NCBI GenBank assembly: GCA_020852835.1 | Contig: JADZAC010000021.1 | Location: 1 to 45,252, forward strand | Direction: 5' to 3' | DNA length: 45,252 bases | Source of the DNA: Flavobacteriales bacterium | Lineage (GTDB): Bacteria > Bacteroidota > Bacteroidia > Flavobacteriales_F > PHOS-HE28 | Shown: piece after piece, positions 35,830 through 44,558 of the stretch | How the letters are laid out: each line of letters begins with the position of its first letter | Position numbering within the stretch: the stretch's first letter is position 1 | Notes under the pieces: generated by a model | The model's input: only the letters and a program-made list of their open reading frames with translations | The model's database searches: none | What the model was told of the DNA's origin: nothing | Program-made: the position numbers and the translations under genes

Positions 35830-36807
35830 ATGATCATTCGGAACGGCAGAAGTGCCGCCCTCGGGCTAGTTATAGGTCTTTTGGGCACCACCAGCGCATT
35901 CGGGCAAGACCCGCAATTCACACAGTTCTACGCCAATCCGCTCTACCTCAATCCGGCATTCGCCGGTACGGCGCGCTGCCCCCGGGTGGCCCTGAACTAC
36001 CGTAACCAGTGGCCCGCCCTCACCGGCACCTTTGTCACCACCAGTGCCAGCTACGACCAGGACGTGCGGGGCATCATGGGGGGCCTGGGCCTGCTGGTCA
36101 CCAGCGACCAGGCCGGCAAGGGCACCCTGAACACCACCACGGTCAGCGGCATCTACTCCTATACCCAGGCTGTCAGCCGCAAGTTTTCCATCAAGGCCGG
36201 GTTCCAGGCCACCTACTTCCAAAAATCGTTGGACTGGAACAAGCTCACCTTCGGCGACCAGATCGACCCGCGCCGGGGTTTCATCTACGCCACCAACGAC
36301 GTACCCCGCGGGGGCAGCGTGGGCAACGCCGACTTTTCCGCAGGCATCCTGGGCTATACCGACATCTTCTTCGTGGGCTTTGCCGCGCACCACCTCACCG
36401 AACCAAATGAGTCGCTGATCGTAGGAACGAGCAAAATGCCCATGAAGCTCACCGCTCATGGCGGCGCGGCCATCCCCTTGGGCATGCGCGGCAAGTACGG
36501 CGAGGCCAAAACCAAGCTCTCCCCCAACATACTATACCAGCAACAGGCGGCGTTCCGCCAATTGAACTTGGGCATGTACGTGGACCACGGCCCCATCATG
36601 GCCGGGGTGTGGTACCGCTCCCGGGACGCGTTCATCGCCCTGATCGGTTTCCACACCGAACACCTCAAGTTCGGCTACAGCTACGACGTCACCACCAGCA
36701 AGCTCACCACCGCCACCGCAGGATCGCATGAGATCAGCCTCACCCTGCAATTCGACTGCAAGAAGAAACGCCGCCGGGTACGCACCGTGCCCTGCCCCAC
36801 GTTCTAA
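35830..36807 (+). CDS. PorP/SprF family outer membrane protein
   Basis: This 325-residue protein belongs to the PorP/SprF family of outer-membrane barrels that work with the type IX machinery and gliding adhesins. The signal peptide ends at TSAFGQ, followed by the hallmark DPQFTQFYANPLYLNPAFAG. Later segments YRNQWPAL, GLGLLVTSDQAG, GIYSYTQAVSRKFSIKAGF and FGYSYDVTTSKL are also typical. The ATG at 35830 is used because a longer frame (TTG at 35794) would put a charged extension before the signal peptide. It heads the porP-gldJ transcript, with 19 bases to gldJ. Bacteroidota genomes carry many PorP/SprF paralogues, most next to a large adhesin or to gldKLMN; this one is next to gldJ, so I leave the gene name open. 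Confidence 0.9.
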   Translation: MIIRNGRSAALGLVIGLLGTTSAFGQDPQFTQFYANPLYLNPAFAGTARCPRVALNYRNQWPALTGTFVTTSASYDQDVRGIMGGLGLLVTSDQAGKGTLNTTTVSGIYSYTQAVSRKFSIKAGFQATYFQKSLDWNKLTFGDQIDPRRGFIYATNDVPRGGSVGNADFSAGILGYTDIFFVGFAAHHLTEPNESLIVGTSKMPMKLTAHGGAAIPLGMRGKYGEAKTKLSPNILYQQQAAFRQLNLGMYVDHGPIMAGVWYRSRDAFIALIGFHTEHLKFGYSYDVTTSKLTTATAGSHEISLTLQFDCKKKRRRVRTVPCPTF

Positions 36808-36826
36808 AGAAGGCAAGGAACCAGCC

Positions 36827-38599
36827 ATGAACCCCATGAAGACGATGAACCTGACACGGAACCTCGGCCTGCTCGCCTGCTCGGCGCTCTTGCTGGGCGG
36901 TTGCCGGTTCGAGCAAAGCACCGCCACGGGTTGGAACTACAACGACTCGAAAAACGGCGGCTTTGAAAAAGCCCCCTTCGAAGAACAAGAGACCGGGCCC
37001 GGCCTGGTGCTCGTGGAAGGCGGCCAGTTCACCATGGGGCGCGTGGTGGACGACCTCACCCACGAGTGGAACAACATCCCCCGCACCGTCACCGTCTCCA
37101 CCTTCTATATGGACGAGACCGAGGTGACCAACCTGCACTGGTGCGAATACCTCTACTGGCTGGACCGCGTGTACGGCGCGGACTACCCGGAGATCTATAA
37201 AAAGGCCCTGCCCGACACCCTGGTGTGGCGCAGCAAACTCGCCTTCATGGAGCCCAAGGTGGAATACTACCTCCGCCACCCCGCTTACCGCGACTATCCC
37301 GTAGTTGGCGTGAACTGGCTGCAGGCCAATGACTACTGCGCTTGGCGCGGGGACCGGGTGAACGAGGCCATCCTGATCCGAGAAGGACTCTTTGAGCACT
37401 ACCCCAACCAGATCAACGAAGACCACTTCACCACCGACAGCTATTTGGCCGCCCAGTACGAAAGCGGCAAAAAGGTGGACGGCATCAAGGACTTCAACCC
37501 CAACCGCGACACCCGCAACGTGCGCATGGAGGACGGCATCCTGCTGCCCCGCTACCGCTTGCCCACGGAAGCCGAATGGGAGTACGCCGCATACGGCCTG
37601 GTGGGCAACACGGTGGACGAGCGCATCGTGGAGCGCCGTGTTTACCCTTGGAACGGGCACTTCGTGCGTTACGACAACCGCAAGAAGGGCGGCTCCTTCT
37701 TCGGTGACTTCCGCGGCAACTTCATGCGCGGCCGCGGGGACTACATGGGCGTGTCGGGCAGCCTGAATGACAATGCCGACATCACCGCACCCGTGTACAC
37801 TTACTGGCCCAACGACTACGGCCTGTACAACATGGCAGGCAACGTGAGCGAATGGACCATGGACGTGTACCGCCCCCTGAGCTTCGAGGACGAGAACGGC
37901 CTGCAGCCCTTCCGCGGCAACGTGTTCAAGACCAAGGTGCTCAACAGCGACGGGGCCATCGCCGACAAGTACGACAAGGTGATCTACGACATCGACGGCA
38001 TCAAGTACTGGCTCACCCAATTCCAGGAAAAGCTGCAAGGGCGCGCCACCGAGGAAGAAGCTGCCCTGGTGGACAACCTGATGGCCAAAGCCGAAGAAGC
38101 GGCCGAGCTCAACAACCAGCGCAAGTTCGATCCGGCCAACCAGGCCGTGCAGGACATGGTGGACATGATCAAAGGCCAAGACCTGGAGATCTGTCCCAAG
38201 CTGCTCGCCGGCATCAGTGATTACCAAGACCAGCAACCGGGCGAAGTGAAGTTGCGCAATGTGACCGTGGAAGAGAACATCGACCGCCGCAACTACCGCC
38301 AGAGCGACAACATCGACTACGTGGACGGCGACCGCGAAAGCAGCATCTACTACGAACAGGCCGACTACGAAGGCAACGCCATGTACGATTGGGGCAAATC
38401 CACCCTGATCAACGACCACGCCCGAGTGTACAAAGGAGCCAGTTGGGGCGATCGCATCTACTGGGCCAACCCCGGCACCCGCCGCTACCTGGATGAGCGC
38501 CAAAGCACGGCCATGATCGGCTTCCGCTGCGCCATGACCCGCGTGGGCAGCCCCGTGGGCCTGGGCGACGACAAGCGCCGCAAGAGCCTGAAGAAATAA
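36827..38599 (+). CDS. gldJ: Gliding motility/type IX secretion lipoprotein GldJ
   Basis: This 590-residue outer-membrane lipoprotein is needed for type IX secretion and gliding in Flavobacterium, where it stabilises the GldKLMN complex. The lipobox is LLGGC with Cys26. The body is a formylglycine-generating-enzyme-like (FGE-sulfatase) fold: LVLVEGGQFTMGRVVDDL, TEVTNLHWCEYLYWL, PVVGVNWLQANDYCAWRGDR, YRLPTEAEWEYAAYG, LYNMAGNVSEWTMDVYRP and GFRCAMTRVGSP. A helical, charged insertion of about 150 residues (about 355-510) splits the last part, as in GldJ and not in the shorter GldK. The length, the lack of gldL downstream and the adjacent murF support GldJ. Three ATGs are possible (36827, 36836, 36845); the first is used. 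The FGE-type active-site cysteines are not expected to be functional in this family. Confidence 0.9.
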   Translation: MNPMKTMNLTRNLGLLACSALLLGGCRFEQSTATGWNYNDSKNGGFEKAPFEEQETGPGLVLVEGGQFTMGRVVDDLTHEWNNIPRTVTVSTFYMDETEVTNLHWCEYLYWLDRVYGADYPEIYKKALPDTLVWRSKLAFMEPKVEYYLRHPAYRDYPVVGVNWLQANDYCAWRGDRVNEAILIREGLFEHYPNQINEDHFTTDSYLAAQYESGKKVDGIKDFNPNRDTRNVRMEDGILLPRYRLPTEAEWEYAAYGLVGNTVDERIVERRVYPWNGHFVRYDNRKKGGSFFGDFRGNFMRGRGDYMGVSGSLNDNADITAPVYTYWPNDYGLYNMAGNVSEWTMDVYRPLSFEDENGLQPFRGNVFKTKVLNSDGAIADKYDKVIYDIDGIKYWLTQFQEKLQGRATEEEAALVDNLMAKAEEAAELNNQRKFDPANQAVQDMVDMIKGQDLEICPKLLAGISDYQDQQPGEVKLRNVTVEENIDRRNYRQSDNIDYVDGDRESSIYYEQADYEGNAMYDWGKSTLINDHARVYKGASWGDRIYWANPGTRRYLDERQSTAMIGFRCAMTRVGSPVGLGDDKRRKSLKK

Positions 38600-38618
38600 A
38601 CCTTGTGCATAAGCCGTG

Positions 38619-38654
38619 AAAGGCCCCGGTCCATGGGAAAGGACCGGGGCCTTT
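38619..38654 (+). terminator. Terminator of porP-gldJ
   Basis: AAAGGCCCCGGTCC (38619-38632) and GGACCGGGGCCTTT (38641-38654) form a perfect 14-bp stem with an 8-nt loop, 20 bases after the gldJ stop. The descending T run overlaps TTCCTTTG (38653-38660), which resembles a -7 box for murF. Confidence 0.85.
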
Positions 38655-38665
38655 CCTTTGCGCGC

Positions 38666-39970
38666 ATGGTAAGCATCCTGGAATTGCACCGCCTTTTCCT
38701 GGCCTCTGCGGGCATTTGCACCGATACGCGCAAACCCTTGGTCGGCGGCATCTTCTTCGCCCTCAGCGGGCCCAACTTCAACGCCAATGCCTTTGCGGCA
38801 AAGGCCCTGGAGCAAGGGTGCAGCCACGCCGTGGTGGATGACCCCGCCGCAGTTGCAGATGAACGCTTCCTGCTCGTTCCAGACGCGCTGAAGGCGTTGC
38901 AAGACCTGGCCCGCAAGCACCGCCGCACGTTTGATGTTCCTGTGATCGGCATCACGGGCACCAACGGCAAAACCACCACCAAGGAACTGGTGCATGCCGT
39001 GCTGGCCGCCGACCGCCCCACCCTGGCCACCGAAGGCAACCTCAACAACCACATCGGCGTGCCCCTCACCCTGCTCAAGTTGAAGGCCGAGCACCGCATC
39101 GCCATCATCGAGATGGGCGCCAGCAAGCGTGGCGACATCGCCGAGTTGTGCGCCATCGCCGAGCCCACGCACGGCCTGATCACCAACATCGGGAAAGCCC
39201 ACCTGGAAGGCTTCGGCAGCGTGGAAGGTGTGATCGCCACCAAGACCGAGCTGTACGAATGGTTGCGAACGCATGGCGGCACCGCCTTCGTCCACGGCGA
39301 TGATCCGTTGCTGATGGCCAAGAGCGAAGGACTGGCCCGCATCACGTACGGCAACACGGAAGGCTTGGACGTTCGCGGGAACGCCGTGGCCAGCGAGGAA
39401 CCGTGCATGGAACTGGTCTTTGATGACAACCACCGGGAGCACGGCCACTACCACATCACCACGCAGTTCATCGGCGACTACAACGCGCCCAACGCACTCG
39501 CCGCCGTGTGCATCGGACACCACTTCGGCGTGCCCGACGAGGTGATCGCCGGTGCCATCACCGACTACCAGCCTGCCAACAGCCGCAGCCAATTCAAGGA
39601 CACCGGCCGCAACCAGCTGATCCTGGATGCATACAACGCCAACCCCACCAGCATGCGGGCCGCCTTGGAAAATTTCGCCGCGATGCACAGCAACAGGCAA
39701 AAGCTGGCCATTCTCGGCGACATGCTGGAGCTGGGTGAAGTGAGCCGCGCGGAACACGAAGGCATCATTGCGCTCACCCAGCAGCTCGGGCTGGATACCG
39801 TATTCGTGGGAAGCGAATTCGAACAAGCCGCTTCAGGCACCGGGGTGCCGTGCCATGCCAACGCCGCTGATGCGTTGAAGGCCCTGCAAGCCGCACCGCC
39901 CACGGGCTGCCTGATCCTGGTGAAAGGATCGCGTGGCGTTAAGTTGGAAACGATAGTAGCCGCCTTGTAG
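38666..39970 (+). CDS. murF: UDP-MurNAc-tripeptide:D-Ala-D-Ala ligase MurF
   Basis: This 434-residue cytoplasmic ligase adds D-Ala-D-Ala to the UDP-MurNAc-tripeptide, the last soluble step of peptidoglycan synthesis. The ATP loop is GITGTNGKTTTKEL, followed by the Mur-ligase TEGNLNNHIGVPLTLL, EMGASKRGDIAELCAIAEP and the C-terminal YNANPTSMRAALENF and GDMLELG segments. Length is normal. The ATG at 38666 is only 11 bases after the stem of the gldJ terminator; an in-frame TTG at 38603 would start before the hairpin and is rejected. MurF directly behind gldJ is a familiar arrangement in Flavobacteriia, but the strong terminator suggests that here it is transcribed separately. Confidence 0.96.
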   Translation: MVSILELHRLFLASAGICTDTRKPLVGGIFFALSGPNFNANAFAAKALEQGCSHAVVDDPAAVADERFLLVPDALKALQDLARKHRRTFDVPVIGITGTNGKTTTKELVHAVLAADRPTLATEGNLNNHIGVPLTLLKLKAEHRIAIIEMGASKRGDIAELCAIAEPTHGLITNIGKAHLEGFGSVEGVIATKTELYEWLRTHGGTAFVHGDDPLLMAKSEGLARITYGNTEGLDVRGNAVASEEPCMELVFDDNHREHGHYHITTQFIGDYNAPNALAAVCIGHHFGVPDEVIAGAITDYQPANSRSQFKDTGRNQLILDAYNANPTSMRAALENFAAMHSNRQKLAILGDMLELGEVSRAEHEGIIALTQQLGLDTVFVGSEFEQAASGTGVPCHANAADALKALQAAPPTGCLILVKGSRGVKLETIVAAL

Positions 39971-40016
39971 GGATCGCCGGATCGGTGCCCGGTAGAAAGA
40001 ACCAAGAAACACACCC

Positions 40017-42887
40017 GTGAAACGCCTACGGACCAAGGGAGGACGGGCCACACTGGTGATGACCGCCTGGTTGTGTGCCTTGGCGGCTTTCCCGCAGCAG
40101 CCCGCCTTCTTCAACTTGGGGGAAGCCCAGTTCAGCGGCACACAGATCTATGACGTGGTGCAGGACCGGCAAAACGACTATTGGTTCGCCACCAGCACGG
40201 GCCTCTACCGGTTCAACGGGTCGCAGTTCCGGCCGGTGGATTGCCCGGAGGCACAGGGCACTTCGTTCTTCAACCTGGTGGCCGACTCCCAAGGCGTGCT
40301 CTATTGCAGCAACCTGAACAACCAGATCTTCCGCATCGAGGAGGACAAGTGCAGCTTGTTCCACGCACTGGAACCCGATGAAGGCAATGCTGATGTGCGG
40401 TTGGCCATCACCCCCGGCGATGAGCTGATGGTGGTGTCCAAGGGCGTGAAGATCATCGGGCCGGACGGCAGCACGCTGCATAAGGCCGAGGTGCATGGCC
40501 ATTACCTCGGTCCGCCCTTCCTGACGAAGGACGGGAGACTGCTCGTACACCTGAGCCGCTCCGACTCGCTCTTGACCTACGCGGACGGGCGCTTCACGTT
40601 TTCAAGGATGAAGCAGGAGCAGGCCGGTGCCGCTGCGCCCGAAGTGCTGCAGTTCGTGGAGCACGGCGGAAATACCGTTGCCTTGGACCTGATCGGCAAA
40701 ACGACCTGGCGGTTCGCGGATGGTGTGCTGTCGCCCTTCCCGTTCGCCCAACAGCAGTATGTCCAGCGCACGGGGTCGGTGCGGATCTATCCGTCCAGCG
40801 CCGGCCTGTGGATCGCGGGCACCTTGCCGGGCGTGGCGCTGGAAAGCACTGCCGGGACCTATCCGGGCGAACTGTATGGGCGCTACTTCATATCCGATGT
40901 GCATGAGGACCGCGAGGGCAACCTGCTCCTGAGCACTTTCTACCACGGCGTGCTGGTGATCACCGACATACGCTCGCCGGATGTGATCGGCGCGTTCAAG
41001 GACGACCCGGTAACGGCCCTCTATGCGGACGACCGCCAGGGACTGTACCTCGGTTCCTCGCAAGGCCAGGTGCTGCACGTTGCCGATGACCACCTTTCCA
41101 CCTTGAGCGCCGATGGCACCCGCCCGGTGAACGTGTTGGAAGGCCGACCGGAAAGCCCGTGGGTGGTCTTCGACAATGGCAAGGTGCAGGCCTTGAACAA
41201 GCAGACCGGCCGCATGTCCACGCTGGTTGATGCCTCGCTGAAGACGGTGGCCTTTGCTGCACCGGACACGTTCTTCATCGGCACCAACCGGGGTGCCTTC
41301 CGGTGCATGGCCGCAGGAACGCGTATCGCAACGGCACGCTTGCACGGCCTGGAGGAACGCATCTATTTCCTGCAATATGATACCGCGCAGCAGATCGTGT
41401 ATGCGGCCACCGCACACGGGCTTTTTGCATGGCGCAACGGGGAGAAAAGCCCCATGCGGCACAAGGGCCGGGAGGTCTTTGCCACCGGCCTGGCCTTCAA
41501 TGCCGGCGAGCTCTACGTGCCCACCCGCGCGGATGGTGTGCTGGTTTGGCGGAACGGGGTGTTCAACAGGCCTTTGGTGTGGCGGTACGGAAACAAGCCG
41601 ATCACGGTGCGGAAGATGGCCTTTGCCGGGCATGCAGCGGTGGCGGATGCTGCCGAAGGATTCTTCCGGATCGACCTGGGCGACGGCAATGTGGAGCCGC
41701 TGCACGCCTACTACGGCATTGAGCCCGGGCGCATCACCGACTTCGATGCACGCGGCAATGCGCTCTGGGTGAGCCATGCAGGCGGCGTACAACGGATCGA
41801 CCTGGACCATCCGCGCAAAACCGTGGACCCACCGCCCTGCCGGATCGAGCAGGTGCTGGTGAACAACCGACCGCTCGGTGGCAGCGCCCTGAATGAGCTG
41901 GCACACACGCAGAACAAGGTCCAGTTCGCGTTCACCTCCAACTCGCTGCGCAGCATGGGCATGGTGCGCTACCACTACCGCTTGCTGGGCCACGACACCA
42001 CGTGGCAGGCGGTGGACCCTCCGCTCCACCAAGTGGTGTTCAATGCGCTCTCGCCCGGCGACTACACGTTCGAGGTCCGCGCGGGACTGATGGACTGCTT
42101 CGGCCCCGTGGAAGCCGTGCCGTTCCGGATCCTCGATCCCTGGTATGCCCGCTGGTGGTTCCTGCTGATCGCGGGCCTTTGCCTCGCGGGGGCCGTCGTT
42201 GCGTTGTACCTGCGCCAGCTACGGGTGCAGGCGGCCAAGTTGGAACGCGTGAACGAGGTGAACCTCTCCAAGCTCGCCGCCATCCGCTCGCAGATGAACC
42301 CCCACTTCATCTTCAACGCGCTGAACTCCATCCAGGACCTCATCCTCAAAGGCGATGTGGAACACTCCTACGGCTACGTCACCACCTTCTCCCAGCTGGT
42401 GCGCACTACCCTGGACCTTTCGGACAAGAACTTCATCGACCTCGAACAGGAGGTCCGCTCCATCGAACTCTACCTCTCGTTGGAGAAGCTGCGGTTCAAG
42501 GAAGAGCTGGTGTACGAAGTGGCCTGGCCCCGCGAACTGGACGTGCGGGTCCCGCCCATGCTGGTGCAGCCGTTCATTGAGAACGCCTTGGTACATGGCC
42601 TCTTGCACAAGGCGGGCGAAAAGCGGCTGTCCGTGAAGTTCGTCATGGGGGAACACCTTCAGTGCATCATCGAGGACAACGGGATCGGCCGCGCAGCGGT
42701 GCAGCAGATCCAGGAGCGGCAGCGCAAGCATGCCTCCTTCGCCGGCGGGGCCATCCGCAAACGGCTCGACATCCTGGGCCACCTGTACCAAGGCTCGTTC
42801 GGGTATCGGTATGAAGACCTGACGGAGGAAGGGCGTGCCGTGGGCACCCGGGTCATCCTCACCTTGCCCTTTCAACACCCATTCTGA
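40017..42887 (+). CDS. LytS-type sensor histidine kinase with periplasmic propeller
   Basis: This 956-residue sensor kinase starts at a GTG (40017) that opens a signal peptide (basic RLRTKGGR, then MTAWLCALAAFPQQ). The periplasmic part (about 30-600) is made of two-component-regulator-propeller-like repeats (for example IYDVVQDRQNDYWFATSTGLYRFNG and LWVSHAGGVQRID), followed by a Y_Y_Y-type Ig domain (about 610-700). One membrane span lies at about 712-732. The cytoplasmic kinase is of the LytS/His_kinase type: QMNPHFIFNALNSIQDLI with phosphate-accepting His763, PPMLVQPFIENALVHGL as the N box and IIEDNGIGR as the G box. The LytTR regulator starts 58 bases downstream and is the obvious partner. 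The signal sensed is unknown; an ATG at 40059 is a less likely start. Confidence 0.9.
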   Translation: MKRLRTKGGRATLVMTAWLCALAAFPQQPAFFNLGEAQFSGTQIYDVVQDRQNDYWFATSTGLYRFNGSQFRPVDCPEAQGTSFFNLVADSQGVLYCSNLNNQIFRIEEDKCSLFHALEPDEGNADVRLAITPGDELMVVSKGVKIIGPDGSTLHKAEVHGHYLGPPFLTKDGRLLVHLSRSDSLLTYADGRFTFSRMKQEQAGAAAPEVLQFVEHGGNTVALDLIGKTTWRFADGVLSPFPFAQQQYVQRTGSVRIYPSSAGLWIAGTLPGVALESTAGTYPGELYGRYFISDVHEDREGNLLLSTFYHGVLVITDIRSPDVIGAFKDDPVTALYADDRQGLYLGSSQGQVLHVADDHLSTLSADGTRPVNVLEGRPESPWVVFDNGKVQALNKQTGRMSTLVDASLKTVAFAAPDTFFIGTNRGAFRCMAAGTRIATARLHGLEERIYFLQYDTAQQIVYAATAHGLFAWRNGEKSPMRHKGREVFATGLAFNAGELYVPTRADGVLVWRNGVFNRPLVWRYGNKPITVRKMAFAGHAAVADAAEGFFRIDLGDGNVEPLHAYYGIEPGRITDFDARGNALWVSHAGGVQRIDLDHPRKTVDPPPCRIEQVLVNNRPLGGSALNELAHTQNKVQFAFTSNSLRSMGMVRYHYRLLGHDTTWQAVDPPLHQVVFNALSPGDYTFEVRAGLMDCFGPVEAVPFRILDPWYARWWFLLIAGLCLAGAVVALYLRQLRVQAAKLERVNEVNLSKLAAIRSQMNPHFIFNALNSIQDLILKGDVEHSYGYVTTFSQLVRTTLDLSDKNFIDLEQEVRSIELYLSLEKLRFKEELVYEVAWPRELDVRVPPMLVQPFIENALVHGLLHKAGEKRLSVKFVMGEHLQCIIEDNGIGRAAVQQIQERQRKHASFAGGAIRKRLDILGHLYQGSFGYRYEDLTEEGRAVGTRVILTLPFQHPF

Positions 42888-42944
42888 CCATTGCTGAAGC
42901 CGATCCAGCGGTTCACAAAGTAATGCCCGTACCTATTGCAACTC

Positions 42945-43703
42945 ATGTCCAACATTGAAAAGCCTTCACCCATGCTCAAGGCCATACTCGTGGATGATGA
43001 GGAGCGCGCACGCGACGTGCTGGCGACCTTGATCGGGCGCTTCTGTGAGGAGGTGACCGTGGTGGCCGCCTGCAAGGACCTGCCGGAGGCCGTGGAAGCC
43101 ATCAACATGCACCGGCCGGACGTGGTGTTCTTAGACATTGAGATGCCGAAGTACGCCGGCTTCGAGATCGTCAACTTCTTCAAGGAGATCAACTTCGAGA
43201 TCGTGTTCACCACCGCATACGCGGAACACGCCATCCGGGCGTTCGACATGGCGGCCATCGATTACCTGCTGAAACCGATCGACATCGCCCGGCTGCGGGT
43301 GGCCGTGGAGCGGGTGCGCGCCAAGCGGGGCATCCAGCCCCAGCAGCTGGACGTGCTGAAGAGCCAGTACGGGCAGGACGAACTGAAGCAACTGGTGGTC
43401 ACCTCCCGGTCCGAGCAAGTGGTGGTGCAGATCGACCGGATCATCGCCATCGAGGCACAGGAATCGTACAGCCTGATCCACACCGCGGACAAGAAGCACC
43501 TCTCGGCCAAGAACCTGAAGTTCTTTGAAGGGCTGCTGGCCACCGATCCCGGGTTCATCCGCACCCACAAATCGTGGCTGATCAACCGTGCCTTTGTCCG
43601 CAGCTACTCCAAGGCCCACATGTCCATTGCCATGGAAGGCGGCCTGGCGTGCAAGCTCTCGCGGTACAAGAAGGAGGAATTCGAGCGGTTGATGGGCGGG
43701 TGA
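42945..43703 (+). CDS. LytTR family response regulator
   Basis: This 252-residue regulator has a receiver domain at about 11-130 with the acidic pocket in ILVDDEERARD and the phosphorylated Asp64 in VVFLDIEMPK, the Thr in FTTAYAEHAI and the Lys in YLLKPID. The LytTR DNA-binding domain occupies about 148-252 (VVTSRSEQVVVQIDRIIAIEAQESYSLIH, then FIRTHKSWLINRAFV). It should be phosphorylated by the LytS-type kinase encoded just upstream and bind promoter DNA as a dimer; its targets are unknown. The ATG at 42945 is used; another at 42972 sits exactly at the start of the receiver domain and is a real alternative. The transposase/repeat cluster begins 45 bases after the stop. Confidence 0.93.
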   Translation: MSNIEKPSPMLKAILVDDEERARDVLATLIGRFCEEVTVVAACKDLPEAVEAINMHRPDVVFLDIEMPKYAGFEIVNFFKEINFEIVFTTAYAEHAIRAFDMAAIDYLLKPIDIARLRVAVERVRAKRGIQPQQLDVLKSQYGQDELKQLVVTSRSEQVVVQIDRIIAIEAQESYSLIHTADKKHLSAKNLKFFEGLLATDPGFIRTHKSWLINRAFVRSYSKAHMSIAMEGGLACKLSRYKKEEFERLMGG

Positions 43704-43748
43704 GGGTGGCGCCGTTGTCCGGGAAAAATGGAAGTCACGGGCAGCTAT

Positions 43749-43860
43749 GCATCGGGCCTTCAGCCCTCCACTCAACCAAATGCACGCCGCCCGTGGCTTG
43801 GCCACGGGCGGCTATGTGCCGGGCCTTCAGCCCGGCCCCGTTCCATGCACCGCCCGATGC
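43749..43860 (+). repeat. Composite hairpin repeat, unit A copy 1
   Basis: A 112-bp unit with perfect 9-bp inverted ends: GCATCGGGC (43749-43757) and GCCCGATGC (43852-43860). Inside are three hairpins: GGGC-CTTCA-GCCC (43754-43766), GCCGCCCGTGGC-TTG-GCCACGGGCGGC, and GCCGGGC-CTTCA-GCCCGGC around 43821-43833. Copies 2 and 3 lie at 44559 and 45141. The middle stem differs from theirs by a paired C-G to A-T change. Confidence 0.85.
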
Positions 43861-43935
43861 GTGATCACCCGATAGCCACCCGCATCAAACCGACGATGTG
43901 CGCATCTGAACCGGCCCACATGCGGCCACCGTGCA

Positions 43936-44040
43936 TACACATCCCCCAAGGGCCAACGGCCCGCAGCATACCAACCCATGGCCCCGCCATGGGTTGGTAT
44001 GCCATACGCATTAGGGAGGGCTGAAGGCCCGGCACATCAA
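43936..44040 (+). repeat. Composite hairpin repeat, unit B copy 1
   Basis: A 105-bp unit: GGGCC-AAC-GGCCC, then a perfect 17-bp stem with CCC loop (43966-43982 with 43986-44002), then GGGCTGAAGGCCC (44018-44030), the reverse complement of the core in unit A. It ends 8 bases before the transposase stop codon. Confidence 0.85.
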
Positions 44041-44048
44041 CGAGGCCG

Positions 44049-44504
44049 TCAATCCCACACGTAGCGTTCATCGAACTCGATCCCGTGCTCGATGAGAAAG
44101 CCCCGGTACTCATCTTGAAACGTCGCCTTGCGGTGATGTTCCTCCTGCCCATCGATATAGGTCAACAACCGGGGTAGTTCTTGGTAATACGCCGAGAACG
44201 CACCATACCCCTTCTGCCATGCGAAGGGCTTCAAGTCGGGATCCTGTTCCTTGATCCAACGCGAGGAACTGGCCTTCACGTGCTGCAGCAGATCGGCGAT
44301 GGTGATCGTGCGTGCAAGGCGTATCGCCAAATGCACATGGTCCTCCACACCACCAACGCGGTAGCATTCACAGTGTTCCAATTGGCGTACCGTGCCTGCC
44401 ATGTACGCATGGAGCTTGCCTCGTATGGAGGGCTTCAGCCATGGATGGCGATACTTTGTACTGAACACGACATGCAAGAGCACTTGGCTGAGGGATTGGG
44501 GCAT
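44049..44504 (-). CDS. IS200-like HUH/Y1 transposase, REP-associated type (RAYT-like)
   Basis: This 151-residue protein is a single-domain tyrosine transposase of the IS200/REP-associated (RAYT) superfamily, which cuts and joins single-stranded DNA at hairpins. The metal-binding HUH motif is HVH at residues 56-58 in GGVEDHVHLAI; the nucleophile should be Tyr116 in LLTYIDGQ, with Gln120 completing the YxxxQ pattern. The N-terminus (SLSQVLLHVVFSTKYRHPWL) is also typical. The ATG at 44504 gives the family length; the frame stays open to 44933 only because it runs through the repeats. No accessory tnpB gene or IS200 ends are seen. It sits exactly between unit B copy 1 and unit A copy 2, whose facing ends are inverted copies of GGAGGGCTGAAGGCCCG, as expected for a REP-processing transposase. 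All motif residues are present, so it is probably active. Confidence 0.88.
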   Translation of the reverse strand: MPQSLSQVLLHVVFSTKYRHPWLKPSIRGKLHAYMAGTVRQLEHCECYRVGGVEDHVHLAIRLARTITIADLLQHVKASSSRWIKEQDPDLKPFAWQKGYGAFSAYYQELPRLLTYIDGQEEHHRKATFQDEYRGFLIEHGIEFDERYVWD

Positions 44505-44558
44505 GGTAGAAATGTTTTCGGTCCGATGGATGGATGAACGAATATCGCGGCACTTCAT

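Noticed and set aside
36827..38599. GldK instead of GldJ
   Set aside because: The protein is longer than GldK, has the GldJ-type charged insertion, and is followed by murF rather than gldL.
36740..39826. Long minus-strand frame opposite gldJ and murF
   Set aside because: It spans two well-supported genes and a strong terminator and has shadow composition.
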